DNA of 53,341 bases, taken from assembly GCA_900498245.1 (NCBI GenBank), contig LS998015.1, positions 3,438,384-3,491,724 of the forward strand. The letters run 5' to 3'. The stretch is from Candidatus Zixiibacteriota bacterium. GTDB lineage: Bacteria; Zixibacteria; MSB-5A5; GN15; PGXB01. A model generated the notes under the pieces. It was given only the letters and a program-made list of their open reading frames with translations, searched no databases and was not told where the DNA came from. Position numbers and translations under genes: made by a program. Of this stretch, positions 1 to 8,370 are shown piece by piece; within the stretch, counting starts at the first letter, position 1; each line of letters begins with the position of its first letter.

Positions 1-904
1 CCGCCTGGCAGTTCAGGCAAAGGTGACATTCACTCTGGCGCCAGGGATGGCCGATATCGGGATTATCCGCTCCCTGGCAGTGCAGGAGACACTCGTTGCA
101 GTGATTGCAGGCCGACTCGCTTTTTTGGAGTCCGAATATGGCAAAGCGGGAAAAAAGACCCAGCATCGCTCCTAAGGGACAGATGCCGCGGCACCAGAAA
201 CGGGTGAATATTAAATTAAGCATAAGTACGGCCGCGAAAATAAGTGCAATGGAAAAAATGGTATGGAAATGGACCATCCGGAAATTAAGCAGGAACGGCG
301 CCAGAAAGTCATAGATAGCCTGCGCCGCGGAACCGATGGTCGGGACGCCAAGCGATTTGACCCATTGAATAGTACCCGATGCGGCCGCCTGAGCAGTCGG
401 AAGAATCACTGTTCCGATGGAACGGGCCAATAACGGCAGGGGATCAAGCAATCCGATCTGCAATGATCCCAATAGTGCCGACGCGATAAAAAAGAGAAAA
501 ATATAATATTTGATTCGCTGATATTTTTTGTACCGATTGGACTCGATTCGCCTTCCCCCTTTTCTGACCGCCCGCTCGGAGCGAATTTCCGATATCCAGT
601 GATTAAGCGAACCCAGAGGACAAACCCATCCGCAAAAGAATCGCCCGATGAAAATGGTCGGCACAAGTACGACCAAAGACCAGATGAGACCCTTATAAAG
701 GGACCAGCTTGAGAGAAGGGTTCCTAAGGCAGTCAGCGGGTCGAATTGGAGGGCGATCGAAACCGGATACGGCAGGCGAATAGAGTTGGGATCGGATGAG
801 GAGAAATTTACGTTGAAATTGGTTTTGAGAATAAGAAAAAAGAAGATCAGAAAGAATAGGACTTGCGAAATTCGGCGCAGATTACGGACGCTCTTTATGG
901 TCAT
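1..904 (-). CDS. 4Fe-4S polyferredoxin-like membrane protein (NapH/CcoG-like), 3' end beyond window
   Basis: The reading frame is open from the ATG at 904 to the left edge, so the C-terminus is missing. The N-terminus has a membrane segment, followed further on by several more hydrophobic helices. Two cysteine motifs of the NapH type are visible, FCGWVCPLG (about residue 90) and WCRGICPLG (about residue 245), followed by ferredoxin-like clusters CNHCNECLLHC and ECHLCLNC near the window edge. These would bind 4Fe-4S clusters and pass electrons between the membrane and a partner. The start codon overlaps the stop of the upstream DUF362 gene by one base (TGATG), implying translational coupling. 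DUF362 and polyferredoxin genes are often neighbours; the electron donor and acceptor cannot be told from the sequence. Confidence 0.85.
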   Translation of the reverse strand, partial: MTIKSVRNLRRISQVLFFLIFFFLILKTNFNVNFSSSDPNSIRLPYPVSIALQFDPLTALGTLLSSWSLYKGLIWSLVVLVPTIFIGRFFCGWVCPLGSLNHWISEIRSERAVRKGGRRIESNRYKKYQRIKYYIFLFFIASALLGSLQIGLLDPLPLLARSIGTVILPTAQAAASGTIQWVKSLGVPTIGSAAQAIYDFLAPFLLNFRMVHFHTIFSIALIFAAVLMLNLIFTRFWCRGICPLGAMLGLFSRFAIFGLQKSESACNHCNECLLHCQGADNPDIGHPWRQSECHLCLNCQA

Positions 905-1857
905 CAGATGATTTCCTTATAACCGGCCGATCTGAAATCGATATTGCCCAGGCCGTTCTGTGCGGCCAGAACAATATGGCTGATGCGATCGGCCGTCAAC
1001 CCCAGAAATTCGCAGGCCCGGGCATCGGCCGCCACCGGATCGCTGGCGCACATTACCGTATTCTCGATCTTGACATCGTCGAATGATCCCCCCTGCGGCC
1101 CGCCGCGCATCAGGACATGAGTGGCATCGACCACGGTCAGGGTCGGCCTGAAAAACGACATCAAATCAACCAGTGATTGGTCGATATCCTGATGCAACTG
1201 ATTGCGGCGTCCTCCCAGCACGCCATAAAGATTTTTGAGCCCGATGGTGCAGGAGGTGAGAGAATGTTGTTTGACGATCGGCATGTTAATCAATCGATCG
1301 GTTTCCAGAAATGGCCGAAGAACCGGCCAGACATTGAGGACCTTCCCATTCAAATCGATTTTGACCATATTTTCGTCGGACGGCAGGATAACTTTGGCCC
1401 CGGCTTTTTCGGCTGCTTCGCGAATACCCGACCGGAGAAAGCAGCGCCGCGGATCATTGCATGATATATCGGAGACGATAACGGAGGCGGCCCCGGCCGC
1501 AAGACAGAGACGAACCATCTCGGCCACCAGTTCCGGATTGGTATTAGCGGCTTGCGCCGGGGTGCGATCCCACCCGATATTCGGCTTGATGGTCACTCTC
1601 TCGCCCGGCTTTACGAATCTCTTTATTCCACCGATACCGTCGAGAGCCTTGTTTAAGGCCTTCGATGATTGCGAATCATGCGCCGAAGTGAGCGCCGGTA
1701 GAGCGCTGTCGGCGGGAACAACATAATCTGTTTTCTTTGAAAGCAGGGGTGTGTAACTGCTTTTCTCTCGATTGTGAAATAGAAATCCGGTTCCACCGGT
1801 GATGGCGGCCAGAGCGAGGGCCTGACCCGTCTTTTTTATGAAATCGCGCCGTTCCAA
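904..1857 (-). CDS. DUF362 domain-containing protein with Tat-like signal
   Basis: A 317-aa protein whose N-terminus, MERRDFIKKTGQALALAAI, has the twin arginine and hydrophobic stretch of a Tat signal, so it is probably exported folded. The rest matches the DUF362 family: a conserved region with NxGW, DISCNDP, the segment PIVKQHSLTSCTIGLKNLYG, and VVDATHVLMRGGPQGG. Some family members carry Fe-S clusters, but no ferredoxin Cys motif is visible here. It sits 32 bp after the UbiA gene and is coupled by a 1-nt overlap to the polyferredoxin gene, suggesting the two form a redox pair outside the cytoplasm. The biochemical function of DUF362 is not established, so the substrate is unknown. Confidence 0.8.
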   Translation of the reverse strand: MERRDFIKKTGQALALAAITGGTGFLFHNREKSSYTPLLSKKTDYVVPADSALPALTSAHDSQSSKALNKALDGIGGIKRFVKPGERVTIKPNIGWDRTPAQAANTNPELVAEMVRLCLAAGAASVIVSDISCNDPRRCFLRSGIREAAEKAGAKVILPSDENMVKIDLNGKVLNVWPVLRPFLETDRLINMPIVKQHSLTSCTIGLKNLYGVLGGRRNQLHQDIDQSLVDLMSFFRPTLTVVDATHVLMRGGPQGGSFDDVKIENTVMCASDPVAADARACEFLGLTADRISHIVLAAQNGLGNIDFRSAGYKEII

Positions 1858-1889
1858 TATTAGCCAGTCCGGTTTTTAAAATCGTTTAT

Positions 1890-2765
1890 TTAGAGAATAT
1901 ACAGAATGAGCAAAACCGAGGCAAGCCAAAGAAGGACATCAAGGAGTAGCGGCCGATCGTTCAAAAGAAGGGTGGTCGGTGACCCCCCTTGTTCTTCTTT
2001 GTGTACCAGATAGAGGTAACGGAATATTCCGTAAATTACAAAGGGAATTGTGACATAAAGATATTGGGTATGCAGTTTGACCTGTATATCCCGGGATAGG
2101 GTGTAAAACAAATAGGTAATCACCGTAGAGGCGGTGACCACCCCGATCAGCTGATCCAAGAGCTGTGTGGAGTATTTCTCGAGAATCTTGCGATGCGCCG
2201 TTGCCTCGCCCTGCAGAAAAGTAATCTCGTGCCGCCTCTTGCCCAAGGCGAGAAAAAGGGCCAGAACAAAAGTGGCCACCAGGAGCCACCCGGAGAATTC
2301 AACCCGGATTGCCACGGCTCCCGCCAGGGCCCTCAAGACGAATCCGGCGGCAATAGTCATGACATCGATTATCACGACGTTTTTCAGCAAAAATGTATAA
2401 AGGATATTCAAGGTGACATAGGCCACGGAGACGATGAGTAGACTGGCGCCGACAATATATGACAGCCCCAAACCCGCTATCAACAGAATAACGCCGGTAA
2501 CACCGGCCGTCATGGGTGAAATCCGACCCGACGCCAGCGGCCGGTTTTTCTTAAGAGGATGCAGGCGATCCCGATCGCGGTCTACGATATCATTCAAGAC
2601 ATAGACCGATGACGACAGAAAACAGAAGGCAACCAAAACCAGAAGCGATTTTTCCACCAGAACCAGTTGATCCGCTTTTTCGGCGAAGATTAAGCCGGCC
2701 AGGACCACTCCGTTTTTGATCCATTGCGAGGGGCGAAGAAGTTTGACGATTTCTTTAAGCATCAC
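1890..2765 (-). CDS. UbiA-family prenyltransferase (decaprenyl-phosphate phosphoribosyltransferase-like)
   Basis: A 291-aa polytopic membrane protein with about eight or nine hydrophobic helices. The opening LLRPSQWIKNGVVLAGLIF and the aspartate-rich motif NDIVDRDRDRLHPLKKNRPLASG (about residues 58-80) are typical of the UbiA branch that includes 5-phosphoribosyl-1-pyrophosphate:decaprenyl-phosphate transferase, which makes a lipid-linked pentose donor. The second Asp-rich region, expected near residue 190-200, is less clear. A GTG at 2765 and an ATG at 2762 are both possible starts. It lies 46 bp after the EpsI-like gene and 32 bp before the DUF362 gene. Its place beside an exosortase suggests a role in lipid-linked glycan synthesis; that is inference. 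Confidence 0.85.
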   Translation of the reverse strand: MMLKEIVKLLRPSQWIKNGVVLAGLIFAEKADQLVLVEKSLLVLVAFCFLSSSVYVLNDIVDRDRDRLHPLKKNRPLASGRISPMTAGVTGVILLIAGLGLSYIVGASLLIVSVAYVTLNILYTFLLKNVVIIDVMTIAAGFVLRALAGAVAIRVEFSGWLLVATFVLALFLALGKRRHEITFLQGEATAHRKILEKYSTQLLDQLIGVVTASTVITYLFYTLSRDIQVKLHTQYLYVTIPFVIYGIFRYLYLVHKEEQGGSPTTLLLNDRPLLLDVLLWLASVLLILYIL

Positions 2766-2811
2766 GGTATAGATTAGCTGGTTGAGGGCGGCTTTTCAAG
2801 AGAAATATGCC

Positions 2812-3447
2812 TTAAAAAGGGAGGGAACGCTCGATAGACGGATAAAATATTTGGAGAAAATGGACCCCTTTGGCAATCGCTTTCTTTATATCACCATCGG
2901 GAACATCCACCGTCAGACGAACGATGGCGGCGTCAGTCGGCCGGAACAAAAGAGCATTCTTGATTAAATCCAACTTGAGACCGTATTCGCTCCGAATCAT
3001 ACCGGAACGGGTCTGATACCAGTAAAACATCACGGAACGGTACTCCTCCTCGGCAATTACAAGAAGGTTTATTACGCGGATGGAACTGTCGGCCAGATGC
3101 AGGCGATATGGCCGGATCGATTCGATGCGCCATCCTCCCCCCGGAAGGCAATGTTTGGGAGAATGAATCTGACTGCCGTATTTCTGTGATCTGAAATACG
3201 CGAGGAACAGATTCTCCCGGGAATGATCCGGAGAGACATAATCGCGATACGTGACGGTGTCGGCTTTAAGAACTTCATAGGTGGCGTCAGTAAGCCGCAG
3301 TTCGGTCCCAGAGTACTCGTCAAGATTAGCCGGAATGACGGAATAGTTTGGTCCTTTGTCGGGCAGACGACCCGAAAAACGAAGGACATTTCCGACAATG
3401 CCGCCAACCAGGATCAGAACAATGCTGAAAAGATACCGTTTTTTCAT
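2812..3447 (-). CDS. epsI: EpsI-like protein (exosortase C-terminal associated domain, DUF3485)
   Basis: A 211-aa protein with an N-terminal membrane anchor (residues 4-22) and an extracytoplasmic domain. The motif IHSPKHCLPGGGW (about residues 94-106), YRDYVSP upstream of it and a later FYWYQTRSG are characteristic of the EpsI/DUF3485 family, which occurs as a separate protein or as a C-terminal extension of exosortases. Its ATG overlaps the end of the exosortase gene by 4 nt. EpsI proteins accompany exosortases in exopolysaccharide and protein-sorting loci; their exact activity is unknown. The Cys in the HSPKHC motif is conserved in the family. Confidence 0.85.
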   Translation of the reverse strand: MKKRYLFSIVLILVGGIVGNVLRFSGRLPDKGPNYSVIPANLDEYSGTELRLTDATYEVLKADTVTYRDYVSPDHSRENLFLAYFRSQKYGSQIHSPKHCLPGGGWRIESIRPYRLHLADSSIRVINLLVIAEEEYRSVMFYWYQTRSGMIRSEYGLKLDLIKNALLFRPTDAAIVRLTVDVPDGDIKKAIAKGVHFLQIFYPSIERSLPF

Positions 3448-4280
3448 TTAAACGCCCTTTTCAGGATTGCGCCCAGGATAAGGAGCAGGATGAAAGCGAT
3501 GACAAAAACCGAGGCCCCCATAATAGAATGAACCGGCTCGGCGGTAACATTGACATTTGAAGTGTAAACTATCAGGGCGGTAATAAAAACCCGAAAAACA
3601 TTGCCAATTACGGCGATAGGGATGGTGGCCAGAAACAAAATCATTTTGGCCGAAAATCTTTTCTGTGTCAGATAGGCATAAATAGCGCCGAGCGCCAAAA
3701 GCGAAACCAATGACCGCATTCCGGAACAGGCTTCGGCGACCTCAAGCGATTGCGTCGGCAGATGAATGATATTACCCTGCCGGACCACCGTCATCCCCAG
3801 GAAATTCAGCAATGCGCCGGTAACTTTGCTGGCAAATAACTGCATCGGGAAGGTGGCCGAAAAATAGATTACGTATGGAATCGGTATCATGAATATCAAG
3901 AAGAGTATTTCAAACCAAGTCCGTTTGATGACAGAATGACCGAACAGATAAAGAACGAGGCCAAAGAGGGTTACGACCAAGGAGAGGCGAATCGTGAAAT
4001 ATTCCGAGGCGGCATTGCCGAGAATAAAGAGAACGACGCCCACAATGGTAATATAAAGCCCGGAGATACTGCTTGAAAAATCAAGTTGGGAGAGCTCGCG
4101 ACGTTTCCGCCAAATAAGGTAGGCGGATATAAGCGGGACAAGAAAACCGTGGGAGTAATTGCCGTCGGTCGACCAGTCTATGACCAGATCATAAAGGGCC
4201 GGCAGATATGCCAGCAACAGCAAAGCAGCAATCAGGATGATATAATTTCTGTTGATAGTCGCTTCCACCTGGAAACCCAT
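3444..4280 (-). CDS. exosortase (EpsH/XrtA-type transpeptidase)
   Basis: A 278-aa integral membrane protein with about eight helices. The exosortase catalytic signature is visible: Cys in VAEACSGMRSLVS (about residue 187), Arg in IGNVFRVFITALI (about residue 226) and His in EPVHSIMG (about residue 248). The early motif DGNYSHGFLVPLISAYLIW is also typical. Exosortases cleave PEP-CTERM-like sorting signals and release or attach the protein to an envelope glycan. No protein with a PEP-CTERM tail is encoded in this window, so substrates must lie elsewhere. It is the first gene of the run ending at the left edge. The ATG at 4280 has no clear Shine-Dalgarno, only AT-rich sequence upstream. Confidence 0.9.
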   Translation of the reverse strand: MGFQVEATINRNYIILIAALLLLAYLPALYDLVIDWSTDGNYSHGFLVPLISAYLIWRKRRELSQLDFSSSISGLYITIVGVVLFILGNAASEYFTIRLSLVVTLFGLVLYLFGHSVIKRTWFEILFLIFMIPIPYVIYFSATFPMQLFASKVTGALLNFLGMTVVRQGNIIHLPTQSLEVAEACSGMRSLVSLLALGAIYAYLTQKRFSAKMILFLATIPIAVIGNVFRVFITALIVYTSNVNVTAEPVHSIMGASVFVIAFILLLILGAILKRAFK

Positions 4281-4397
4281 TGTTATTATTTAATATATGT
4301 TTTTTTATGGCACGGCGAAATTAAATCTTCGCCCATTTAACGGAATTAATCGGGCATAAATCGGAAGACTTTATCTTCAGGAGCGATTCTCAACCCT

Positions 4398-4430
4398 AAA
4401 AAAAACGAGCCCCCTGGTGAAGGGGCCCGT
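4398..4430 (-). terminator. intrinsic terminator after the copZ-like gene
   Basis: A 9-bp stem (4405-4413 with 4422-4430, one mismatch, loop of 8) is preceded on the plus strand by eight A residues. Read on the minus strand this is a GC-rich hairpin followed by a T-run, placed about 70 bp after the stop of the metallochaperone gene. It separates that transcript from the exosortase run downstream. Confidence 0.8.
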
Positions 4431-4497
4431 TTGGTCTCAAATTAGGTCCTATCGGAGTTATTTGTCGGCCGCCCGTCCAAATTAACGGCGCGGGCGC

Positions 4498-4716
4498 TCA
4501 GGCCGTAGGCAGGGCTTCATACCCGGCCTTTTTGACCGCTTCGGTCAGTTGCTGCATCGACGGAGGGTTTCCCTCGTAGAAAACGACCGCGGACTTTGAT
4601 GGCAAATTAACCTCGGCGGAACTAACTCCGGCCACGGACTTGAGAGCCCGTTGAACGTTTGCTGCACATCCGTTGCAGCTCATTCCATTTATTTTAAGAA
4701 GAATCTTGTTTTCCAT
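4498..4716 (-). CDS. copZ: heavy-metal-associated domain protein, CopZ-like copper chaperone
   Basis: A 72-aa single HMA domain. The metal-binding loop GMSCNGCAANV (about residues 11-21) gives the MxCxxC motif for Cu(I), and the spacing of the remaining strands and helices matches the 70-aa family length. It likely carries Cu(I) in the cytoplasm to a P-type ATPase or regulator; none is adjacent, though a Cus-type copper pump lies 7 kb away on the other strand. It follows the peroxiredoxin gene by 16 bp and is the last gene before an intrinsic terminator, so the two probably share a transcript. Metal specificity is inferred from the family. Confidence 0.9.
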   Translation of the reverse strand: MENKILLKINGMSCNGCAANVQRALKSVAGVSSAEVNLPSKSAVVFYEGNPPSMQQLTEAVKKAGYEALPTA

Positions 4717-4732
4717 GATTTCATCTCTTTCC

Positions 4733-5272
4733 CTATTTCTGAGCCAGGAACGATTTCAAGGCATCATAGTCTTTCTCGTCGGCCACGGAGTAATTGTAAT
4801 TGATATACTGGATTATTCCATCCGGCCCCACCACGAAGACCGCCCGTTTGAAATAGCCGGTCTGATCGTTATAAACGTCCAGTTTGCGGCCGAATTCGCG
4901 AGTCGGGTCGCTCATCAATCTGAAATTGAATTTTTGATTTTTGGCCCATTCATGCTGGGTGAAGACAAAATCCCCGGAGACCGCAAGAATTTCGATGTTC
5001 AATTTGGCCAAATCGGCGAAAGTATCGCGAAAGGTGCACATTTCTTTGGTGCATCCGGGCGACCAGGCCGCCGGAAAGGTGGCCACCAGATAGCGTTTAC
5101 CTTTCAAATCGTCTGCACTTATTCCCTTGAAATCAACCGTATCCTGAGTGGCATAGGCAAGCTTGAAGTCCGGAATCCGATCCCCCACTTTCAGAGTTTC
5201 CCCGGTTTGGGCGCGGGCCAGTCCGAAAATTACCATTACCGAAATTAAATTGAGAAATATTGGCAGACGCAT
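4733..5272 (-). CDS. exported peroxiredoxin, PrxQ/BCP type
   Basis: A 179-aa thioredoxin-fold protein with an N-terminal signal peptide (hydrophobic residues 4-20, cleavage plausible after ARA). The active-site segment SPGCTKEMCTFRD (about residues 73-85) has the peroxidatic Cys in PGCT and a second Cys five residues later, the arrangement of two-cysteine PrxQ/BCP enzymes. It would reduce hydroperoxides in the periplasm. The start has a strong ribosome site, AAGGAGG five bases before the ATG. It shares a transcript with the copZ-like gene, which fits a link between copper handling and oxidative stress; that link is inference. The reductant is unknown. Confidence 0.88.
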   Translation of the reverse strand: MRLPIFLNLISVMVIFGLARAQTGETLKVGDRIPDFKLAYATQDTVDFKGISADDLKGKRYLVATFPAAWSPGCTKEMCTFRDTFADLAKLNIEILAVSGDFVFTQHEWAKNQKFNFRLMSDPTREFGRKLDVYNDQTGYFKRAVFVVGPDGIIQYINYNYSVADEKDYDALKSFLAQK

Positions 5273-5378
5273 CTTATCCTCCTTCGCTATCCAATATTGA
5301 CGGAAAGATTAAACAGTCGAACGACCCGATCGGTTCCCCGAGAAGAAATAGAATAGCCGCCGATTTCTCAGATAAGTT

Positions 5379-6764
5379 CTATAGTTCGACACTCTGCCCG
5401 AGGGTCGGTATCATGCAGTTCCAACCCCGTTCGTCTTTGATATGGCCCGCCATTGCTTCCGACTGGGAAAGTTCGCCATGCGTAACAAAAACCGTCCTGG
5501 GCCCTTTTTTTATCGGTTCCAGCCAATGCAGAAGTTCGAAAAAGTCGGCATGTCCCGAAAGGCTTTGAATGGAAATGACTTGGGCCAACACCGCCACCAG
5601 GGTTTTGTGAATATAGACTTCTTTTTCGCCATCCATGATTTTCCGCCCGATGGTCCCCTCAGCCATGAAACCGACCAATAGGAGCACTGTCTCGGGATGA
5701 TTGAGCCGATTGAGCAGATGGTGAAGAATTCGCCCGCCGGTCATCATGCCGCTGGCGGAGATTATGACAGCCGGGCCCTTGAGACGGTTTAGCGCTTTCG
5801 ATTCCGAGCGCTCGCGGTGAAAAAAGACATTTCTGCCGTTCAGAAGGCATTGATCGCTTTTCAGTTCCTCTTCAGTCAGGGAGTGATAGGATCGATATTT
5901 GACATAGATATCGGTGGCTGAAATCGCCATAGGAGAATCGATATGAATATCTATTGGCGGAATCACTTTATGCCGAATCAGGTGATTGATCATGTAAACA
6001 ATCTGCTGGGTTCGTCCCACGGCAAACGCAGGAATAAGCAGAACAGTGTTAGTCCTGTGGATATCATTTATAATTTTGGCCAGTTCATAGGACGGTTCTT
6101 CGGGCGGATGAATTCGTCCGCCATAGGTCGATTCGCAGACCAGATAATCGGTTTCGGGAGGGGCGGAGGGATTAATGGTCAGGGGATTGCCATAGCGGCC
6201 GACATCGCCAGAGAAAAAGATATTGACTTTCCGCCCGGCATCAAGCAGTTCCACTTCAACCCCGGCGGCCCCCAGAATATGTCCGGCCCGGTGGTACCGG
6301 AATCGAAAACCCTTACCGACTTCAACCCATCGCGAAAATTCTATCGGCTTCAGGCAATTAATGGCGGCCTGAGCGTCATCGGTATCAAAAAGAGGCAGGG
6401 CTTTGGGATGCCGGCTCAATTTGTTGCGATTGCGATATTCGGCATCTTCCATCTGCAGATGAGCCGTATCCAGTAAGGAAATGGTGCTTATATCAACCGT
6501 CGGCGGTGTGGCAAAAATCGGCCCCTTATACCCTTGCTTGACCAGTCTCGGGAGATAGCCGATATGGTCTATGTGCCCATGTGTCAATACGATAGCGTCA
6601 AGTTCAGCGGGATCAAATGGCGGCGATTCCCAATTCAACTGGCGTAATTCACGGGCCCCTTGAAACAGGCCACAGTCTATCAGGATTTTCCGGTCATTGA
6701 CAGTTATCAAATACTTGGAGCCGGGAACCATCCGGGCGGCGCCATGAAAGGACAATTTTATCAA
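5379..6764 (-). CDS. beta-CASP metallo-beta-lactamase fold RNA/DNA-processing protein
   Basis: A 461-aa protein of the YSH1/CPSF-like branch. The zinc site motif LTHGHIDHIGYLPR (about residues 59-72), RAGHILGAAGVEV (about 159), SGDVG, VCESTYGGR, the beta-CASP segment LIPAFAVGRTQQI, ASGMMTGGRILHHL and the late SGHADFFELL and FVTHGE motifs are in the family order. Such proteins are exo- or endonucleases acting on RNA; the exact substrate in bacteria is often unclear. Translation appears to start at TTG 6764, five bases after AAAGGTG. A 106-bp gap separates it from the downstream peroxiredoxin gene. Confidence 0.9.
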   Translation of the reverse strand: MIKLSFHGAARMVPGSKYLITVNDRKILIDCGLFQGARELRQLNWESPPFDPAELDAIVLTHGHIDHIGYLPRLVKQGYKGPIFATPPTVDISTISLLDTAHLQMEDAEYRNRNKLSRHPKALPLFDTDDAQAAINCLKPIEFSRWVEVGKGFRFRYHRAGHILGAAGVEVELLDAGRKVNIFFSGDVGRYGNPLTINPSAPPETDYLVCESTYGGRIHPPEEPSYELAKIINDIHRTNTVLLIPAFAVGRTQQIVYMINHLIRHKVIPPIDIHIDSPMAISATDIYVKYRSYHSLTEEELKSDQCLLNGRNVFFHRERSESKALNRLKGPAVIISASGMMTGGRILHHLLNRLNHPETVLLLVGFMAEGTIGRKIMDGEKEVYIHKTLVAVLAQVISIQSLSGHADFFELLHWLEPIKKGPRTVFVTHGELSQSEAMAGHIKDERGWNCMIPTLGQSVEL

Positions 6765-7010
6765 GATTTCACCTTTCTATTGTCAGACAAGAATCCGATT
6801 CAAAATAAACGGATTGACGGATAAAGGCAAACAATTTGGGGATTATCGGGATGAATTGTAAATAAATGTATCTAAAAATAAACTGACTCTTGCTTTTATT
6901 TGTCTAATGATTATTAAGATGAAGGAAATGGATTAAGAGGATATATATTATATTGATTAGATAATTTGCGAAAGGATGCTTCAGGTATCCAAAGCGGGAA
7001 CGATTAACAC

Positions 7011-7032
7011 AACCTTAAGAAAGTGTAAGGTT
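7011..7032 (+). promoter_or_regulatory. 7-bp hairpin covering the ribosome site of the MacA-like gene
   Basis: AACCTTA (7011-7017) and TAAGGTT (7026-7032) are perfect inverted repeats with an 8-nt loop. The right arm contains AAGG, the best Shine-Dalgarno candidate for the ATG at 7040 (spacing 9). Folding would hide it, so the hairpin could modulate translation, or the dyad could be an operator. The rest of 6765-7039 is AT-rich and carries no recognisable gene. Confidence 0.4.
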
Positions 7033-7039
7033 AATAAAT

Positions 7040-8365
7040 ATGAAAAGAACAAAGAAAATATGGTTTGCATTAATACTAGTTGTTGTTGTGGTAGTGGCCG
7101 GATATTTCTGGCTGAATAAATCCGAAGCCAAAATCACCTATCGCACGGAGAAGATTGATACCGGTGATATTGCCGTAACTATCAGCGCTACCGGCACTCT
7201 GGAAGCGGTTACTACCGTTCAGGTTGGCTCACAAGTTTCGGGAACCATTTCCAAACTATACGCCGATTACAATTCGAAAGTCACCGAAGGACAACTCCTG
7301 GCGCAACTTGATCCGACCTTTCTTGAGGCCAATGTCAGCCAGCAGAAAGCCAATCTCGACCGCGCCAGGGCCCAGGTAAATGAATCTCAGCGCAACTACG
7401 AAAGGACGACGCAATTATTTACAAAATCGCTGGTGTCCCAGGCCGATGTGGATGCGGCGCTGACCGATCTGGAATCATCGAAGGCCTCTTTGAAGCAGGC
7501 CGAAGCCGCCCTTCAGGGAGCGGAAGTGAACCTCAGGTATGCCACTATTAAGGCCCCGATCAGCGGCGTGGTAATTTCGAGAAATGTCGATGTGGGACAG
7601 ACGGTAGCCGCCAGCCTTTCGGCCCCGACCCTATTCACAATTGCGAATGACCTGCGCAAAATGCAGGTCGAGGCGGCCATCGATGAAGCCGACATTGGGA
7701 GTGTGAAAATAGGGCAGCCGGTGACCTTCCGGGTCGATGCTTATCCCGATGATGAGTTCAATGGGGTTGTCAGCCAAATCCGACTGGCTCCGAATATCTC
7801 GCAGAATGTCGTGACCTATACGGTAATAATCGATGTCGATAATCCGAATTTAAAATTGATGCCGGGGATGACGGCGACGGTGACAGTGGAAGTCGACAAG
7901 AGAGAGGGTGTCCTGAGAATTCCCCTGACGGCACTAAAATTTACGCCTCCTAATGCGGCGGCTCTTATGGCCGGTGAACAGCAGGGAGATGGTTCCGAAG
8001 CGATGGCAAAAGAACCCCCGACCGGAGCACCGCCGCCAGCCGGGGATAGCCTGGCCCGCGGCATGCGCGGTCCCCGCCCCGATAGCGGCGGAGGAAATTG
8101 GCACAGGAGTAGAAATGATTCCGCTCATGCCCAGGGGATGATGCATAACGGCAATCGCGCCCATGTCTGGGTGCTGGTCGACGGCAAACCCAAAATGATG
8201 TCGTTCGTAAAAGGACTGCAGAATACCCGTTATGTTGAAGTCATGCGATCCCGTTTGGAGTCCGGCGAAGAAGTGATAGTCGGTTCCAGCGGCGGGCAAA
8301 GCAACAATAATCAGGGGAATGTGAATCCGTTCATGCCTCGTTTCGGTCCGGGAGGAAGACATTAA
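7040..8365 (+). CDS. RND/ABC efflux periplasmic adaptor (MacA-like membrane fusion protein)
   Basis: A 441-aa membrane fusion protein: inner-membrane anchor (residues 7-25), barrel-sandwich half ATGTLEAVTTVQVGSQVSGTI, a coiled-coil hairpin (about 90-165), second half-motif IKAPISGVVISRNVDVGQTV, beta-barrel and membrane-proximal domain. It would link an inner-membrane transporter to a TolC-type channel. Between the barrel and the last domain is an unusual Pro/Gly/Met/His-rich insert (about residues 312-376), and the C-terminus is rich in Gly and Asn. The FtsX-type permease gene starts 5 bp later, as in MacAB operons, but no ATPase gene lies between them. The substrate is unknown. Confidence 0.9.
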   Translation: MKRTKKIWFALILVVVVVVAGYFWLNKSEAKITYRTEKIDTGDIAVTISATGTLEAVTTVQVGSQVSGTISKLYADYNSKVTEGQLLAQLDPTFLEANVSQQKANLDRARAQVNESQRNYERTTQLFTKSLVSQADVDAALTDLESSKASLKQAEAALQGAEVNLRYATIKAPISGVVISRNVDVGQTVAASLSAPTLFTIANDLRKMQVEAAIDEADIGSVKIGQPVTFRVDAYPDDEFNGVVSQIRLAPNISQNVVTYTVIIDVDNPNLKLMPGMTATVTVEVDKREGVLRIPLTALKFTPPNAAALMAGEQQGDGSEAMAKEPPTGAPPPAGDSLARGMRGPRPDSGGGNWHRSRNDSAHAQGMMHNGNRAHVWVLVDGKPKMMSFVKGLQNTRYVEVMRSRLESGEEVIVGSSGGQSNNNQGNVNPFMPRFGPGGRH

Positions 8366-8370
8366 ATCAT

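Noticed and set aside
406-666. 86-codon minus-strand frame
   Set aside because: It is an alternative frame of the polyferredoxin-like gene, whose true frame carries the CxxxCP motifs.
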